Shown here piece by piece: positions 7,991 through 17,051 of a stretch of DNA of 50,125 bases. The DNA is taken from NCBI GenBank assembly GCA_017516925.1, contig JAFXAQ010000007.1, forward strand, positions 1 through 50,125, read 5' to 3'. This DNA is from Oscillospiraceae bacterium (GTDB lineage Bacteria > Bacillota > Clostridia > Oscillospirales > Oscillospiraceae). A program made the position numbers and the translations under genes. The notes below the pieces were generated by a model that was not told the origin of the DNA, did no database searches, and saw only the letters and a list, made by a program, of their open reading frames with translations. Positions within the stretch are counted from its first letter, which is position 1; each line of letters starts with the position of its first letter.

Positions 7991-9955
7991 ATGTTAACCA
8001 TCAACAAGCTGCACTGTGACAGTGCCATCGACCACGCCGCCCTGGAGCTGAAGAAATATCTCCGGATGATGATGCCCGAGGCTGGCGAAGTGGAGATTTT
8101 CTACAATCCGGAGGCAAAGGACGGTTTCCGTCTGGGCTTTTTGGAGGATTTTGGTGTCCCCTTTACCGGCGAAAAGCAGGAGCTGGACGATGAAATCTAC
8201 ATTGAAACCGATGTCAACGGCGGTATCATTGCCGGTTCGAACCCCCGAAGCGTTCTGTTCGCCGTTTACCGCTACCTCCGGGAGAACGGCTGCCGCTGGC
8301 TCTACCCCGGTATTGACGGCGACTATGTTCCTATGCAGGATATTGTCCCTGTTTCCTATCACAAGCTGGCTGACCACCGGATCCGTGGTTTCTGCGACGA
8401 GGGCTATACCTCCCAGACCACAATGCTGGAGGCCATTGATTACTACGCAAAGCTGGAGATGAACACCCTCAACCTGGAGTTCTTCATCCCCATGAACTAC
8501 TACACCCGCTACTATTCCCACTACCACAACGAAGAAAATCGTATGCCCGAGCCTGTGGATGAAAAGCAGGTGCTGCAGTGGCGTCGTCAGTGCGAGGTGG
8601 AACTGGCAAAGCGTGGCTTCCGGGTTACCGGTATCGGTCACGGCTGGACCAGCCGCGCCTTCGGCTTCAAGGAAAATCCTGACCTGGATCCTTCTGCAGA
8701 AATTCAGAATGAGGCAGATTTCCCCCAGGAAACCATCGATATGCTGGCACTTGTGAAGGGCAAGCGGAAGTTCTTTACCGGCAGACCCCCCTACACCCAG
8801 CTGTGTCTGTCTAAGCCCATCGTTCGCACCAGAATTGCTGATGCATTCGTGGATTATGCGAAAAACCACCAGAACTATAAGCGCATTGCCTTCTCTTTCT
8901 CTGACGGCAGCCGTAACTACTGCGAGTGCGAAGAGTGTGTGAAGATGCGCCCCTCCGATTGGCGGAATATGATCCTCAACGAGATCGACGAAAAGCTGAC
9001 AGAGGCTGGCCTGGATACACAGATCGGCTTCAGTATGTACGTAGACACCCTGTTTGCGCCCCAGCATATCAAGCTGAACAATCCCGACCGCTTTGTGATG
9101 TCCTACTGCCCCATTACCCGTGATTATACTACCAGCATTACCGAGGACACGGTCGTTCCGGAGCCGCTGCCCTACATTGTCAACGGCTGGAAAACCCCTA
9201 CCACTGAGGAAGGCTATGCCCTTCTGAAGGAGTGGCAAAAGGTATTCAAGGGTGATATTTTCTGCTATGACTACCACTTCTGGCGCAACCAGTACATGGA
9301 TCCCGGCGGTTATGCTTTGGCAAAGCGGATTTATGAGGACGTGCGCAGCCTGAAGATCATGGGTCTTTGCGGTATGGTAGAAGACGGCAGCCAGAGAAGC
9401 TACTTCCCCAACGGTTTCCCGGTGTATATTTACGCAGAAACTCTGATGAACCGGGATGCAGACTTCGAGGCTGTCCGGGCAGATTACTTCGAGCATATTT
9501 ATGGCCAGGATTGGCAGAAGGTAGATACGCTCCTGCGGGATGCTTCCAATGCCTTTGATTTTGCCTATATGGAAGGTGTTCGCTCCATCGATGAAGATGT
9601 TTCCCTGTACTATGATCCCAAGCGTGTAGCCCGGTTAAATGCGGCGCACGATGTGGCTTCCCGCCTGCGCTTCCTGTTCAAGACCCACCACGTTATGCCC
9701 AACCGTCCCCAGACCGTTTCCTGGCGGCTGATCAACCGCTACACCGAGTGGCTGGATTGGTTGGCGGATATTGTTAAACAAAAGGCAGTGGGCAACGACT
9801 GGAAGGCCCGGGAGCTTTCTCTGCAGTTTGCCACGGACTTCGGTAAGTATGAGATCGAAATGGAGCGCTACTATGACCACGGTCTGTGCGCCCACCATAC
9901 GACAGCCTTCTTGTGCCGCACCAAGGCAAACGCCAAGAAAATTATCGTGGAATAA
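7991..9955 (+). CDS. DUF4838-family protein, predicted carbohydrate-active (paralogue 2)
   Basis: The 654-residue protein is a tandem paralogue of the preceding gene. The first 60 residues differ at only about eight positions, and long identical blocks occur later (for example NPDRFVMSYCPITRDYTTS). The middle (about residues 225-265) and the last 20 residues diverge. The cysteine motif is kept as DGSRNYCECEECVKM. It has no signal peptide. AGGAGG and the first codons are nearly identical to those of paralogue 1, so the duplication included the leader. A bidirectional terminator follows. Divergence in the middle segment while framework residues are kept may mean a changed specificity; this is inference. 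Confidence 0.75.
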   Translation: MLTINKLHCDSAIDHAALELKKYLRMMMPEAGEVEIFYNPEAKDGFRLGFLEDFGVPFTGEKQELDDEIYIETDVNGGIIAGSNPRSVLFAVYRYLRENGCRWLYPGIDGDYVPMQDIVPVSYHKLADHRIRGFCDEGYTSQTTMLEAIDYYAKLEMNTLNLEFFIPMNYYTRYYSHYHNEENRMPEPVDEKQVLQWRRQCEVELAKRGFRVTGIGHGWTSRAFGFKENPDLDPSAEIQNEADFPQETIDMLALVKGKRKFFTGRPPYTQLCLSKPIVRTRIADAFVDYAKNHQNYKRIAFSFSDGSRNYCECEECVKMRPSDWRNMILNEIDEKLTEAGLDTQIGFSMYVDTLFAPQHIKLNNPDRFVMSYCPITRDYTTSITEDTVVPEPLPYIVNGWKTPTTEEGYALLKEWQKVFKGDIFCYDYHFWRNQYMDPGGYALAKRIYEDVRSLKIMGLCGMVEDGSQRSYFPNGFPVYIYAETLMNRDADFEAVRADYFEHIYGQDWQKVDTLLRDASNAFDFAYMEGVRSIDEDVSLYYDPKRVARLNAAHDVASRLRFLFKTHHVMPNRPQTVSWRLINRYTEWLDWLADIVKQKAVGNDWKARELSLQFATDFGKYEIEMERYYDHGLCAHHTTAFLCRTKANAKKIIVE

Positions 9956-9964
9956 CAATTGAAA

Positions 9965-9997
9965 AAAGCCCGGACAGGCATTGCCTGTCCGGGCTTT
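9965..9997. terminator. Bidirectional terminator between DUF4838 gene 2 and jag
   Basis: AAAGCCCGGACAGGCA (9965-9980) pairs with TGCCTGTCCGGGCTTT (9982-9997). The A and T tracts on the two sides allow it to work on both strands, between convergent genes. Confidence 0.9.
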
Positions 9998-10008
9998 CGC
10001 TTATTTGC

Positions 10009-10854
10009 TTATCTTACGTACTCAATCACAACACGGCGGTTGGGCTCGGAACCTACGGAATAGGTGGTAATCCGGTCGGTGTCCTGCAGGGTTGCGTGGA
10101 TTACGTGACGCTCATAAGCGTTCATAGGCTCCAGCGTGGTGCGGCGGTGTGCCTTGAGCACCTGCTGCGCCTTCTTCTGTGCGTAACGGCGCAGGGAATC
10201 TTCCCGCTTCTGGCGGTACTGCTCAGCGTCCACGTTGATGCGGATGTGACCCTCCACGCTGCGGTTAACAGAGTAGTTGGCAAGATGCTGCAGCGCATCC
10301 AGGGTGTCGCCCCGGCGACCAATCAGGTAGCCCAGGTCCTCACCAACCAGGTCAACGTTGTAGGTTTCCTCGTCTTCCTTCCAGGCGTGGGGCACAGCGG
10401 CAGAGCCCATATGCTCCAGAAGTCCCTTCAGGAAGCTTTCAATCTTTTCCTCCACAGAGCCGGGCTGGGCAGGTGCGTATTCCTTGGGAGCCACCGGCGC
10501 CTTCTTTTCCTGTGTCTTGGGGGCAGCAGGCTTTTCTGCCTTGGGCTGGGGCTTGGGTACCTCAGGCTTGGGAGCGACGGGCTTTTCCTCCTTGGGAGCC
10601 TCGGGCTTCTTGACAGCCTTGGGCTTGGAACGGGAGGCAGAACCGAAAGCGGACTTAGGTGCGGCAGGCACTTCATCGGGCGCTTCGTAGGTCACTTCGA
10701 TTTTTGCGGGGGCAGCGCCAATTCCCAGGAAGCCGGGCTTTGCCTGGGCCAGGACCTGTACGGAAATGTCATCCCGGGTCAGACCCAGCTGGGTCAGGGC
10801 ATTCTCAATGGCAAGGTCCATAGTCTTGCCGGTTACAATTATGGTCTTTTCCAT
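10009..10854 (-). CDS. jag: Jag/KhpB RNA-binding protein
   Basis: The protein has 281 residues. The Jag N-terminal domain (about 1-53) has the KPGFLGIGAAPAKIEV segment. A long Pro/Lys/Ala-rich linker (about 60-135) follows, with many PKP and EKP turns. Next come a KH-type domain (about 150-205) with the GYLIGRRGDTLDALQ loop, and an R3H domain ending in SEPNRRVVIEYVR. Jag (KhpB, SpoIIIJ-associated) binds RNA and influences cell division and elongation. It follows yidC in most Firmicutes. Here the ribosome site overlaps the end of yidC. The linker is longer than in many relatives. Confidence 0.95.
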   Translation of the reverse strand: MEKTIIVTGKTMDLAIENALTQLGLTRDDISVQVLAQAKPGFLGIGAAPAKIEVTYEAPDEVPAAPKSAFGSASRSKPKAVKKPEAPKEEKPVAPKPEVPKPQPKAEKPAAPKTQEKKAPVAPKEYAPAQPGSVEEKIESFLKGLLEHMGSAAVPHAWKEDEETYNVDLVGEDLGYLIGRRGDTLDALQHLANYSVNRSVEGHIRINVDAEQYRQKREDSLRRYAQKKAQQVLKAHRRTTLEPMNAYERHVIHATLQDTDRITTYSVGSEPNRRVVIEYVR

Positions 10855-10856
10855 AT

Positions 10857-12110
10857 TTATTCCTCCGTAGATTGGGTGTCATACCGATGGGCATCGTAAG
10901 CGCGACCTTTGCAGAAAGGACGGTCTTCCACACCGGACATGGGTGCGGCGCTCTCTTTTGCTTCCTCGATGACAATTCCCTTCTTGGCAGCATATTCCTT
11001 GGCAGCGGCGGCCTTTGCCTCCTCCTGCTCCTTTTGCTTGGCTTGCTGCATTTTCTTTTTGCTGGTATTAGTGGTGATGCCGTCAGGGTTGGCGGCGCGG
11101 CGCTCGGCGCGGACTCTTTCCTTTTCCGCCTCGATAGCCTCTTCCTCCATAGCCTTCTGCAGCCGGACTGCGTCCTCGGCATCATAGATTTTGCGATACT
11201 TCTGGGTCAAAATGAAGTCGGAAACGGCGGTAACAACACCCTGTGCCAGCCAGTACAGGCTCAAAGCGCCGGGAACGGTAAAGCCAATCCACAGGGACAT
11301 CAGGGGCATCATCCACATCATCATTTTGCTCTGCTGGGCGCTCTGGGACTTTTTGGCGGTCTCCTTGTCCTGAATGCCCTTCTCGTTGGTCACAACGGAG
11401 TTGTTGGACTTCTGGGACAGCAGCATAGAAAGGAACTGGGAACCGCAGGACAGCAGAGGAACCAATGCGCCGCCGATGTGCGCCCAGTCCCACTTCCAGC
11501 TTTCGGCAAAGACGTTAAACGCAGGAACAACACCCAGGTCGATGCCCAGGAAGGTGAAGTTAATACCCTCCAGCGTGGCATCCTTGACAGCCAGCCCGGC
11601 CTCCTTGATTTGCGCAGCAAACTCAGGAATTCTCGGGGCGGCAATCATTTGCGCATAGAAGGAATTGTTGGAGGTAAACAGCTCCGGCAGTTCCTTCTGA
11701 ATAATTTCTACAATCTTACCGGCGACCTCGGTACTTTCGTGGAGCATATATTCGATAGGCTCACGAACAACCGTATACAAGGGGAACAGCAAAAGCAGCG
11801 GGAGCAGGCTCCACAGGCAGCCGCCGCCCAAAGAGACGCCTTCTTCTTTGTAAATGGCGGTAATGGCTTCATTCTGCTTGGCTTGGTCGTTTTCGTATTT
11901 GTCTTTCACCGCCTGAATCCGGGGAGCCAGACGGGACATTTTCATCATGCTTTTTTTGCTCTTGGCAGAGGCCGGGAGCAAAACCAGCTTGACGATAAAG
12001 GCGAACAAAATCAGGGCCAGACCGTAGTTGCTGGTAAACTGATACAGGAAAGCCAACAGGTAGCCAAAGGGCACCTGAACAAGGTCCGGCAGGCTAAATG
12101 CGAGAATCAT
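10857..12110 (-). CDS. yidC: Membrane protein insertase YidC
   Basis: The 417-residue protein shows the YidC/Oxa1 core: a hydrophobic segment near the N-terminus, a cytoplasmic coiled loop (about 55-90) with KSKKSMMKMSRLAPRIQ, then membrane segments near 95-115, 210-235, 275-300 and 305-325. A long charged C-terminal tail (about 330-417) is rich in Ala, Glu and Lys. It inserts membrane proteins with or without SecYEG. The start of the protein is short and lacks a lipobox Cys, unlike Bacillus SpoIIIJ. It lies between yidD and jag, in the order usual for the origin-proximal cluster. Confidence 0.95.
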   Translation of the reverse strand: MILAFSLPDLVQVPFGYLLAFLYQFTSNYGLALILFAFIVKLVLLPASAKSKKSMMKMSRLAPRIQAVKDKYENDQAKQNEAITAIYKEEGVSLGGGCLWSLLPLLLLFPLYTVVREPIEYMLHESTEVAGKIVEIIQKELPELFTSNNSFYAQMIAAPRIPEFAAQIKEAGLAVKDATLEGINFTFLGIDLGVVPAFNVFAESWKWDWAHIGGALVPLLSCGSQFLSMLLSQKSNNSVVTNEKGIQDKETAKKSQSAQQSKMMMWMMPLMSLWIGFTVPGALSLYWLAQGVVTAVSDFILTQKYRKIYDAEDAVRLQKAMEEEAIEAEKERVRAERRAANPDGITTNTSKKKMQQAKQKEQEEAKAAAAKEYAAKKGIVIEEAKESAAPMSGVEDRPFCKGRAYDAHRYDTQSTEE

Positions 12111-12122
12111 AATGTATCCTCC

Positions 12123-12335
12123 TTAAGGAACAGGGTCATGGGGATCGCCTTTGTAAAAGGGATGGCACCGGCAGATACGCTTGAGGGCAAGCCAGGAGCC
12201 TTTCAGCGCCCCATGCTTTTCAATAGCTTTGCGGGCGTATACGGAGCAGGTGGGAACAAACCGACAGGTGGGAGGCATGCAGGGAGAGATATGACGCTGA
12301 TAGAACCGGATCAGGGCGATAAGAAGCTTTTTCAT
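12123..12335 (-). CDS. yidD: Membrane protein insertion efficiency factor YidD
   Basis: The 70-residue protein matches the YidD family closely: [32 protein letters not shown] and the [14 protein letters not shown] end. YidD is a small membrane-associated protein that assists YidC. The start overlaps the end of rnpA by four bases, indicating translational coupling. Confidence 0.95.
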   Translation of the reverse strand: MKKLLIALIRFYQRHISPCMPPTCRFVPTCSVYARKAIEKHGALKGSWLALKRICRCHPFYKGDPHDPVP

Positions 12336-12664
12336 TGCAAAATCCCCGCTTTTTCCGCCAGGGCAAGATAGCTCTGGGTGAGCTTTTCAAAGCTGACAGT
12401 CAGGCAGCGGCTTCTTGCCACCACCACAATATCCCACCCCGGAGCAAACCGGCTTTCGTTCAGCCGATAAACCTCCCGAAGGCGCCGGCGAATGCGGTTA
12501 CGCACCACAGCGCGCCCCAATTTCTTGCTGACGGTGATGCCCACACGGTTGGCTTGCGAGCCGTTTTTCCGTGCGTACAGCACCAGACACGAATTGGCGT
12601 GACCGGAGGTGGCATAGAGCCTGCGGAAAATATGGTTTAATTTCAGCGCTTTGGAGAATTTCAT
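12332..12664 (-). CDS. rnpA: Ribonuclease P protein component
   Basis: The 110-residue protein has the RNase P protein signature [17 protein letters not shown] and the preceding [11 protein letters not shown] strand. It binds the RNase P RNA and helps process the 5' ends of tRNAs. GGGAGAG lies ahead of the ATG. Unusually, rnpA is separated from rpmH by about 400 bases holding a terminator, so it probably relies on its own promoter; a TATAAT box (12737-12742, minus strand) lies about 75 bases upstream. Confidence 0.96.
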   Translation of the reverse strand: MKFSKALKLNHIFRRLYATSGHANSCLVLYARKNGSQANRVGITVSKKLGRAVVRNRIRRRLREVYRLNESRFAPGWDIVVVARSRCLTVSFEKLTQSYLALAEKAGILQ

Positions 12665-12985
12665 AAATACTCTCTCCCAAACATCACGAAAGGCATTCCT
12701 CTGTCTGGAACACCCGGGCAGCAGCTGCCCTTAAAAATTATACCCCTCTATGGCAAATCCAAATAAGAACTTTTCCGAGGCAAGCTCGCAGCAAAAATAA
12801 ACTCACCTCAGGCAAGCTCGCTGCGGGTTATCATCCATTATTCGGCGAGGAATTTTTTTACAGCGGAAGGCTTGCTCGCCGCAGAAATACTTTGTGTATT
12901 TCAAGGCGGGCAAATGCACCGCTGGGAAAAAAGGCCCGGCGAAGATGGATTAGAACACGCAAGAGTTTGCCCAAATAAAAAGGGG
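12665..12985. other. Long non-coding spacer between rpmH and rnpA
   Basis: No gene is seen. AGGCAAGCTCGC occurs twice (12778-12789, 12810-12821), and a related inverted form (GGCTTGCTCGCC) lies near 12869. A TATAAT box on the minus strand (12737-12742) without a good -35 is the best candidate start site for the rnpA transcript. The adjoining bases to 13012 form the rpmH terminator. Confidence 0.5.
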
Positions 12986-13012
12986 GCGGGGCGAATAATG
13001 CATTCACCCCGC
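12977..13012 (-). terminator. Terminator of rpmH
   Basis: On the minus strand an 11-base stem, fwd GCGGGGCGAAT (12986-12996) with ATTCACCCCGC (13002-13012, one G-T pair), is followed within a few bases by a T5 tract (fwd A run 12977-12981). It separates rpmH from rnpA transcription. Confidence 0.8.
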
Positions 13013-13073
13013 ATGGACTCCCATTTCGCTATGCGCGATTATTCACTGTGGTAATCCCACGGGACATAAGCGC

Positions 13074-13208
13074 TTACGCAGACAGAACCTTGCGGCCCTT
13101 TGCACGGCGACGAGCCAGAACCTTACGACCATTGGAAGTAGCCATTCTCTGACGGAAACCGTGAACCTTGGAACGATGACGACGGCTGGGTTGATAGGTA
13201 CGCTTCAT
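13074..13208 (-). CDS. rpmH: 50S ribosomal protein L34
   Basis: The 44-residue basic protein has the full L34 pattern: [18 protein letters not shown] at the start, then [11 protein letters not shown] and [12 protein letters not shown]. It is a component of the large ribosomal subunit. AGGAGG precedes the ATG. It is the first gene of the rpmH-rnpA-yidD-yidC-jag cluster. dnaA, which usually lies on its other side, is not here; typA is. Confidence 0.98.
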   Translation of the reverse strand: MKRTYQPSRRHRSKVHGFRQRMATSNGRKVLARRRAKGRKVLSA

Positions 13209-13299
13209 TTGTGTACACCTCCTGTCAAATCACATATGCTCAACAGCCCAAAGGCCGCAGCAACGCATAATAACAGACCATAAATGGTCATTCTGCCAT

Positions 13300-13328
13300 A
13301 TTATAACCGAAAATTGTCCATAGGTCAA
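13300..13328 (-). promoter_or_regulatory. Promoter of rpmH
   Basis: On the minus strand TTGACC (13323-13328) and TATAAT (13300-13305) are exactly 17 bases apart, about 90 bases before the rpmH start. Confidence 0.85.
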
Positions 13329-13344
13329 CAACTTTTTTTGCAAA

Positions 13345-13376
13345 AGAACACGGGGCTGCAAATCCACAGCCCCGTG
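13345..13376 (-). terminator. Terminator of typA
   Basis: CACGGGGCTG (13349-13358) pairs with CAGCCCCGTG (13367-13376), four bases after the typA stop; the minus strand continues TTCTTTTGC. Confidence 0.8.
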
Positions 13377-13379
13377 GCA

Positions 13380-15209
13380 TTATTCCTGGTTGCGCTTTTT
13401 CATCAGGTTGCGCATACGGGTGGCATGGTCCAGCTCCCGCTTGCGGATACGCAAGCTCTTGGGTGTGCACTCCAAAAGCTCGTCATCTGCCAAAAATTCC
13501 AGACATTGCTCCAAGGAGAACACTCTGGGAGTGACCAGCCGCAATGCTTCGTCAGAACCGGAGGCACGCATATTGGTCAGCTGCTTTTTCTTGCAGACGT
13601 TGACGTTCATATCCTCGTTGCGGCTGCAGATGCCCACCACCATACCGGCATATACCGGGGTGCCGGGACCGATAAACAGGGCGCCACGCTCCTGGGCATT
13701 GAAAAGTCCGTAGGAGCAGGCTTCGCCGGTTTCAAAGGAGACCAGAGAACCGGTGAGGCGGCGCTCAATTTCGCCCTTCATGGGCGCATAGCTGTCCAGT
13801 ACGCTGGACATAATGCCCTCGCCCCGGGTGTCGGTGAGGAATTCGCTGCGGTAGCCGAACAGACCTCTGGAGGGCACCAAAAATTCCAGACGGTACCGGT
13901 TGCCCATAGGGGTCATACCCAAAAGGTCACCCTTTCTGCGACCCATTTTCTCAATCACTGCGCCCATACATTCTTCCGGCACGTCGGCAATCATCCGTTC
14001 AATGGGCTCGCACAGCTTGCCGTCGATTTCCTTTGTCAGCACACGGGGGGTGGAAACGGCAAACTCATAGCCCTCCCGGCGCATGGTTTCCATCAAAATG
14101 GAAAGGTGCATTTCGCCACGTCCGGCAACGTTGAAGCTGTCGGTGCTTGCCTCGGTGACGTGCAAGGACACGTCCTTGAGAAGCTCCTTTTCCAGCCGGT
14201 CCCGCAAATTACGGGAGGTCACAAACTTGCCCTCCTGTCCGGCAAAGGGAGAGTCGTTTACCGCAAAGGTCATTTCAATGGTGGGGTCGGAGATTTTCAC
14301 AAAGGGCAACGGCTCAACGGCCTCGGTTGCGCACAAAGTTCTGCCGATGGTGATGTCCGCCATACCGGAAAGCGCTACGATTTCGCCGGCGGAGGCTTCC
14401 TGGATGGGGGCTTTGCCCAGTCCGTCATAGGTGTACAGGGCGACCACCTTGCCTTTTTGCCTGATTTCGTCGTTGTGGTAGTCGCAAATGGTCACTTCCT
14501 GATTGACCTTGATGGTGCCACGCTCCACACGACCCACAGCAATTCTGCCCACATATTCATTATAATCAATGGAGGAGACCAGCAGCTGCAGCGGTGCAGC
14601 TTCGTCGCCCTCCGGCGCCGGAATGTAGTTTACAATGGTCTCAAACAGGGGCACCAAATCCGTACCCACCTCGTCCGGACCGTAGGCGGCAGTTCCCTGC
14701 CGTCCGGAGCAGAACACCGTGGGAGAATTAAACTGCTCGTCGGTGGCATTCAGGTCCAGCAGCAGCTCCAGAACCTCGTCCATTACCTCGTGAATCCGGG
14801 CGTCGGGCTTATCGATTTTGTTCACCACCACAATGACCTTGTGACCCAGCTCCAGCGCCTTTTGCAGCACGAACCGGGTCTGGGGCATAGGACCTTCCGC
14901 CGCATCCACCAGCAACAGCACACCGTTGACCATTTTCAAAATGCGCTCCACCTCGCCGCCAAAGTCGGCGTGACCGGGGGTGTCCACAATGTTAATTTTG
15001 GTGTCCTTGTACTGGACAGAGGTGTTTTTCGCCAGAATGGTAATACCACGCTCACGCTCCAAATCTCCGGAGTCCATCACCCGGTCCTGGGTAGCCTGAT
15101 TTTCCCGGTAAATGCCACCCTGCTTTAAAAGCTCGTCCACCAAGGTGGTTTTGCCGTGGTCAACGTGGGCAATAATAGCAATGTTGCGAATATTTTCCTG
15201 TTGTGCCAT
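13380..15209 (-). CDS. typA: Translational GTPase TypA/BipA
   Basis: The 609-residue GTPase has G1 [11 protein letters not shown]3 [15 protein letters not shown]4 [11 protein letters not shown], translation-factor domains II and III/V, and the C-terminal TypA domain ([23 protein letters not shown]). TypA binds the 70S ribosome and helps ribosome assembly and stress adaptation. The frame stays open 243 bases further upstream, but the family start [12 protein letters not shown] at 15209 has AAGGAG nine bases before it, so I use that. It is divergent from the IMP dehydrogenase gene. Confidence 0.97.
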   Translation of the reverse strand: MAQQENIRNIAIIAHVDHGKTTLVDELLKQGGIYRENQATQDRVMDSGDLERERGITILAKNTSVQYKDTKINIVDTPGHADFGGEVERILKMVNGVLLLVDAAEGPMPQTRFVLQKALELGHKVIVVVNKIDKPDARIHEVMDEVLELLLDLNATDEQFNSPTVFCSGRQGTAAYGPDEVGTDLVPLFETIVNYIPAPEGDEAAPLQLLVSSIDYNEYVGRIAVGRVERGTIKVNQEVTICDYHNDEIRQKGKVVALYTYDGLGKAPIQEASAGEIVALSGMADITIGRTLCATEAVEPLPFVKISDPTIEMTFAVNDSPFAGQEGKFVTSRNLRDRLEKELLKDVSLHVTEASTDSFNVAGRGEMHLSILMETMRREGYEFAVSTPRVLTKEIDGKLCEPIERMIADVPEECMGAVIEKMGRRKGDLLGMTPMGNRYRLEFLVPSRGLFGYRSEFLTDTRGEGIMSSVLDSYAPMKGEIERRLTGSLVSFETGEACSYGLFNAQERGALFIGPGTPVYAGMVVGICSRNEDMNVNVCKKKQLTNMRASGSDEALRLVTPRVFSLEQCLEFLADDELLECTPKSLRIRKRELDHATRMRNLMKKRNQE

Positions 15210-15247
15210 AATTAAAATCTCCTTGTCGCATATCCTCTCAGTGTAAA

Positions 15248-15276
15248 AATATACCACAACCATTTCGGCTTTGCAA
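15248..15276 (-). promoter_or_regulatory. Promoter of typA
   Basis: On the minus strand TTGCAA (15271-15276) and TATATT (15248-15253) are 17 bases apart, upstream of the typA start. Confidence 0.6.
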
Positions 15277-15330
15277 TAAAGTTCCCAAAAAAACAGGAAA
15301 AATATTCTGTTATTCTGCTGTTTTGAACGC

Positions 15331-15359
15331 TTGACCAAATATGGCGGGTGTGATATGAT
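15331..15359 (+). promoter_or_regulatory. Promoter of the IMP dehydrogenase gene
   Basis: TTGACC (15331-15336) and TATGAT (15354-15359), with a 17-base spacer containing TGTGA just before the -10, lie 64 bases upstream of the start codon. Confidence 0.75.
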
Positions 15360-15422
15360 ATTAGACAACAAACCAGCAGCGTAAGGGCTGCTTTGCAAAC
15401 ACGTTTTACAGGAGGAAATATT

Positions 15423-16928
15423 ATGGCATTTTATTATTCCGAGCCCAGCCACACCTTCAGTGAGTATTTGCTCATTCCCGGCTACACCTCACCGGAATGT
15501 ATTCCGGACAATGTGAGTCTGCGCACGCCCCTGACCAAGTATCGCAAGGGTCAGGAGGAGCCGGCAATCTCTTTGAATATTCCGATGGTTTCTGCTATTA
15601 TGCAGTCCGTTTCCAATGATACGTTGGCAATTGCCCTGGCAAAGGAGGGTGGTTTGAGCTTTATCTTTGGCTCTCAGTCCATCGAGTCTCAGGCGGCAAT
15701 GGTGGCAAAGGTCAAGAGTCACAAGGCGGGCTTTGTTGTCTCCGCCTCCAACCTGACCCCCGACGCTACCTTGAATGATGTGCTGGCGCTGAAGGAGCAA
15801 AACGGCTTCTCCACCGTAGCCATTACCGACGACGGCACTGCCAACGGTAAGCTTCTGGGCATTGTCACCGGACGTGATTACCGTGTCAGCCGTATGGATG
15901 GCACAGAGAAGGTCTCCAGCTTTATGACCCCCAGAGAGAAAATGGTGGTTGCCCCGGCAGACACTACGTTGAAGGTTGCCAACGACATCATTTGGGACCA
16001 TAAGCTGAATTCTCTGCCCATTGTGGATGAGAACGACCACCTGCTGTACTTCGTTTTCCGTAAGGACTATGCCTCCCACAAGCGTCATCCCCTGGAATTG
16101 CTGGACAGCCACAAGCGTTACCTGGTAGGCGCAGGCATCAATACCCGGGACTACGCTGAGCGTATTCCTGCTCTTCTGGAGGCTGGCGCAGACGTGCTGT
16201 GTATCGACTCCTCCGAGGGCTACACCTGCTGGCAGGCAAACACCATCGCCTGGGTTCGTGAAAACTACGGCGACAGCGTGAAAATCGGCGCCGGTAACGT
16301 GGTGGACCGGGACGGTTTTCTGTTCCTGGCAAAGGCCGGTGCGGACTTTATTAAGGTCGGTATCGGCGGCGGCTCCATCTGCATCACCCGGGAAACCAAG
16401 GGTATCGGCAGAGGTCAGGCAACGGCTTTGATTGAGGTTGCCGCAGCCCGGGACGAGTACTTCAAGGAAACCGGTATTTACGTGCCTATCTGCTCCGATG
16501 GCGGCATCGTCCACGATTACCATATGACCCTGGCGCTGGCTATGGGCGCGGACTTTATGATGCTGGGACGCTATTTTGCCCGGTTCGACGAAAGCCCCAC
16601 ACCCAAGGTGATGGTAAACGGTGCATATATGAAGGAATACTGGGGCGAAGGCTCCAACCGTGCCCGGAACTGGCAGCGCTATGACCTGGGCGGCAAGACC
16701 AAGCTGAACTTTGAAGAGGGTGTTGATTCCTACGTTACCTACGCAGGACCTCTCCACGATAACGTGGAGGCGAGCCTGTACAAGGTCAAGTCTACCATGT
16801 GCAACGTTGGCGTGATCAACATCCCCGACCTGCAGAAGGATGCCAAGCTGACCCTGGTTTCCTCCGTTTCCATCGTGGAAGGCGGCGCCCACGACGTGAC
16901 CCTGCGCTCCACCAATACCGTAAAGTAA
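15423..16928 (+). CDS. guaB: IMP dehydrogenase, divergent subclass
   Basis: The 501-residue protein keeps the IMPDH layout: N-terminal barrel part, a CBS pair (about 110-225), then the rest of the barrel. The active-site loop reads [12 protein letters not shown] with the catalytic Cys at 320, followed by GIGRGQ. Common bacterial IMPDHs have GPGSICTTR and GVGVPQ. The flap has WQRYD (the Arg-Tyr pair) and FEEGVDSYV. It should oxidise IMP to XMP with NAD+, the first step to GMP. The start is ATG 15423 behind GGAGG; a longer frame from 15393 lacks a ribosome site. GMP reductase is a less likely alternative, because the CBS domains and EGV motif favour IMPDH. Confidence 0.88.
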   Translation: MAFYYSEPSHTFSEYLLIPGYTSPECIPDNVSLRTPLTKYRKGQEEPAISLNIPMVSAIMQSVSNDTLAIALAKEGGLSFIFGSQSIESQAAMVAKVKSHKAGFVVSASNLTPDATLNDVLALKEQNGFSTVAITDDGTANGKLLGIVTGRDYRVSRMDGTEKVSSFMTPREKMVVAPADTTLKVANDIIWDHKLNSLPIVDENDHLLYFVFRKDYASHKRHPLELLDSHKRYLVGAGINTRDYAERIPALLEAGADVLCIDSSEGYTCWQANTIAWVRENYGDSVKIGAGNVVDRDGFLFLAKAGADFIKVGIGGGSICITRETKGIGRGQATALIEVAAARDEYFKETGIYVPICSDGGIVHDYHMTLALAMGADFMMLGRYFARFDESPTPKVMVNGAYMKEYWGEGSNRARNWQRYDLGGKTKLNFEEGVDSYVTYAGPLHDNVEASLYKVKSTMCNVGVINIPDLQKDAKLTLVSSVSIVEGGAHDVTLRSTNTVK

Positions 16929-16934
16929 CAAACA

Positions 16935-16966
16935 GGGCGCATTGCGATTTGCAATGCGCCCTTATT
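16935..16966 (+). terminator. Terminator of the IMP dehydrogenase gene
   Basis: GGGCGCATTGC (16935-16945) pairs with GCAATGCGCCC (16951-16961), followed by TTATTT, six bases after the stop codon. Confidence 0.8.
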
Positions 16967-16968
16967 TC

Positions 16969-16998
16969 GTAGGGGCGGATGCCCACATCGTCCCCTAC
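16969..16998. repeat. GTAGGGG...CCCCTAC inverted repeat
   Basis: GTAGGGG-CG-GATG and CATC-G-TCCCCTAC face each other across CCCA. Hairpins with GTAGGGGCGGAT arms are, to my knowledge, common interspersed repeats in Clostridia of the gut; copy number in this genome cannot be seen. Confidence 0.6.
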
Positions 16999-17051
16999 AA
17001 TATTTTACAGAAATGTCAGAACCAAAGGGAACATAATGACGGTAGGAACGA

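Noticed and set aside
7994-9496. 500-codon open frame on the minus strand
   Set aside because: Antisense to the second DUF4838 gene, which has a ribosome site and a close paralogue.
13210-13380. Chromosomal origin between rpmH and typA
   Set aside because: Only one weak 9-mer resembles a DnaA box; the region is accounted for by the rpmH promoter and typA terminator.
13284-15128. 614-codon open frame on the plus strand
   Set aside because: It is the antisense of typA; its composition (His-, Gly- and Gln-rich) is typical of a mirror frame, and it has no ribosome site or family resemblance.
15360-15422. Purine riboswitch ahead of the IMP dehydrogenase gene
   Set aside because: The leader from the predicted start site is only about 60 bases and shows no purine-aptamer core.
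15210-15452. 81-residue N-terminal extension of TypA
   Set aside because: TypA proteins start at MAQQ-like sequence, and AAGGAG precedes that ATG; the extension overlaps the divergent promoters.
15489-16931. 480-codon open frame on the minus strand
   Set aside because: Antisense to the IMP dehydrogenase gene; no start signal.
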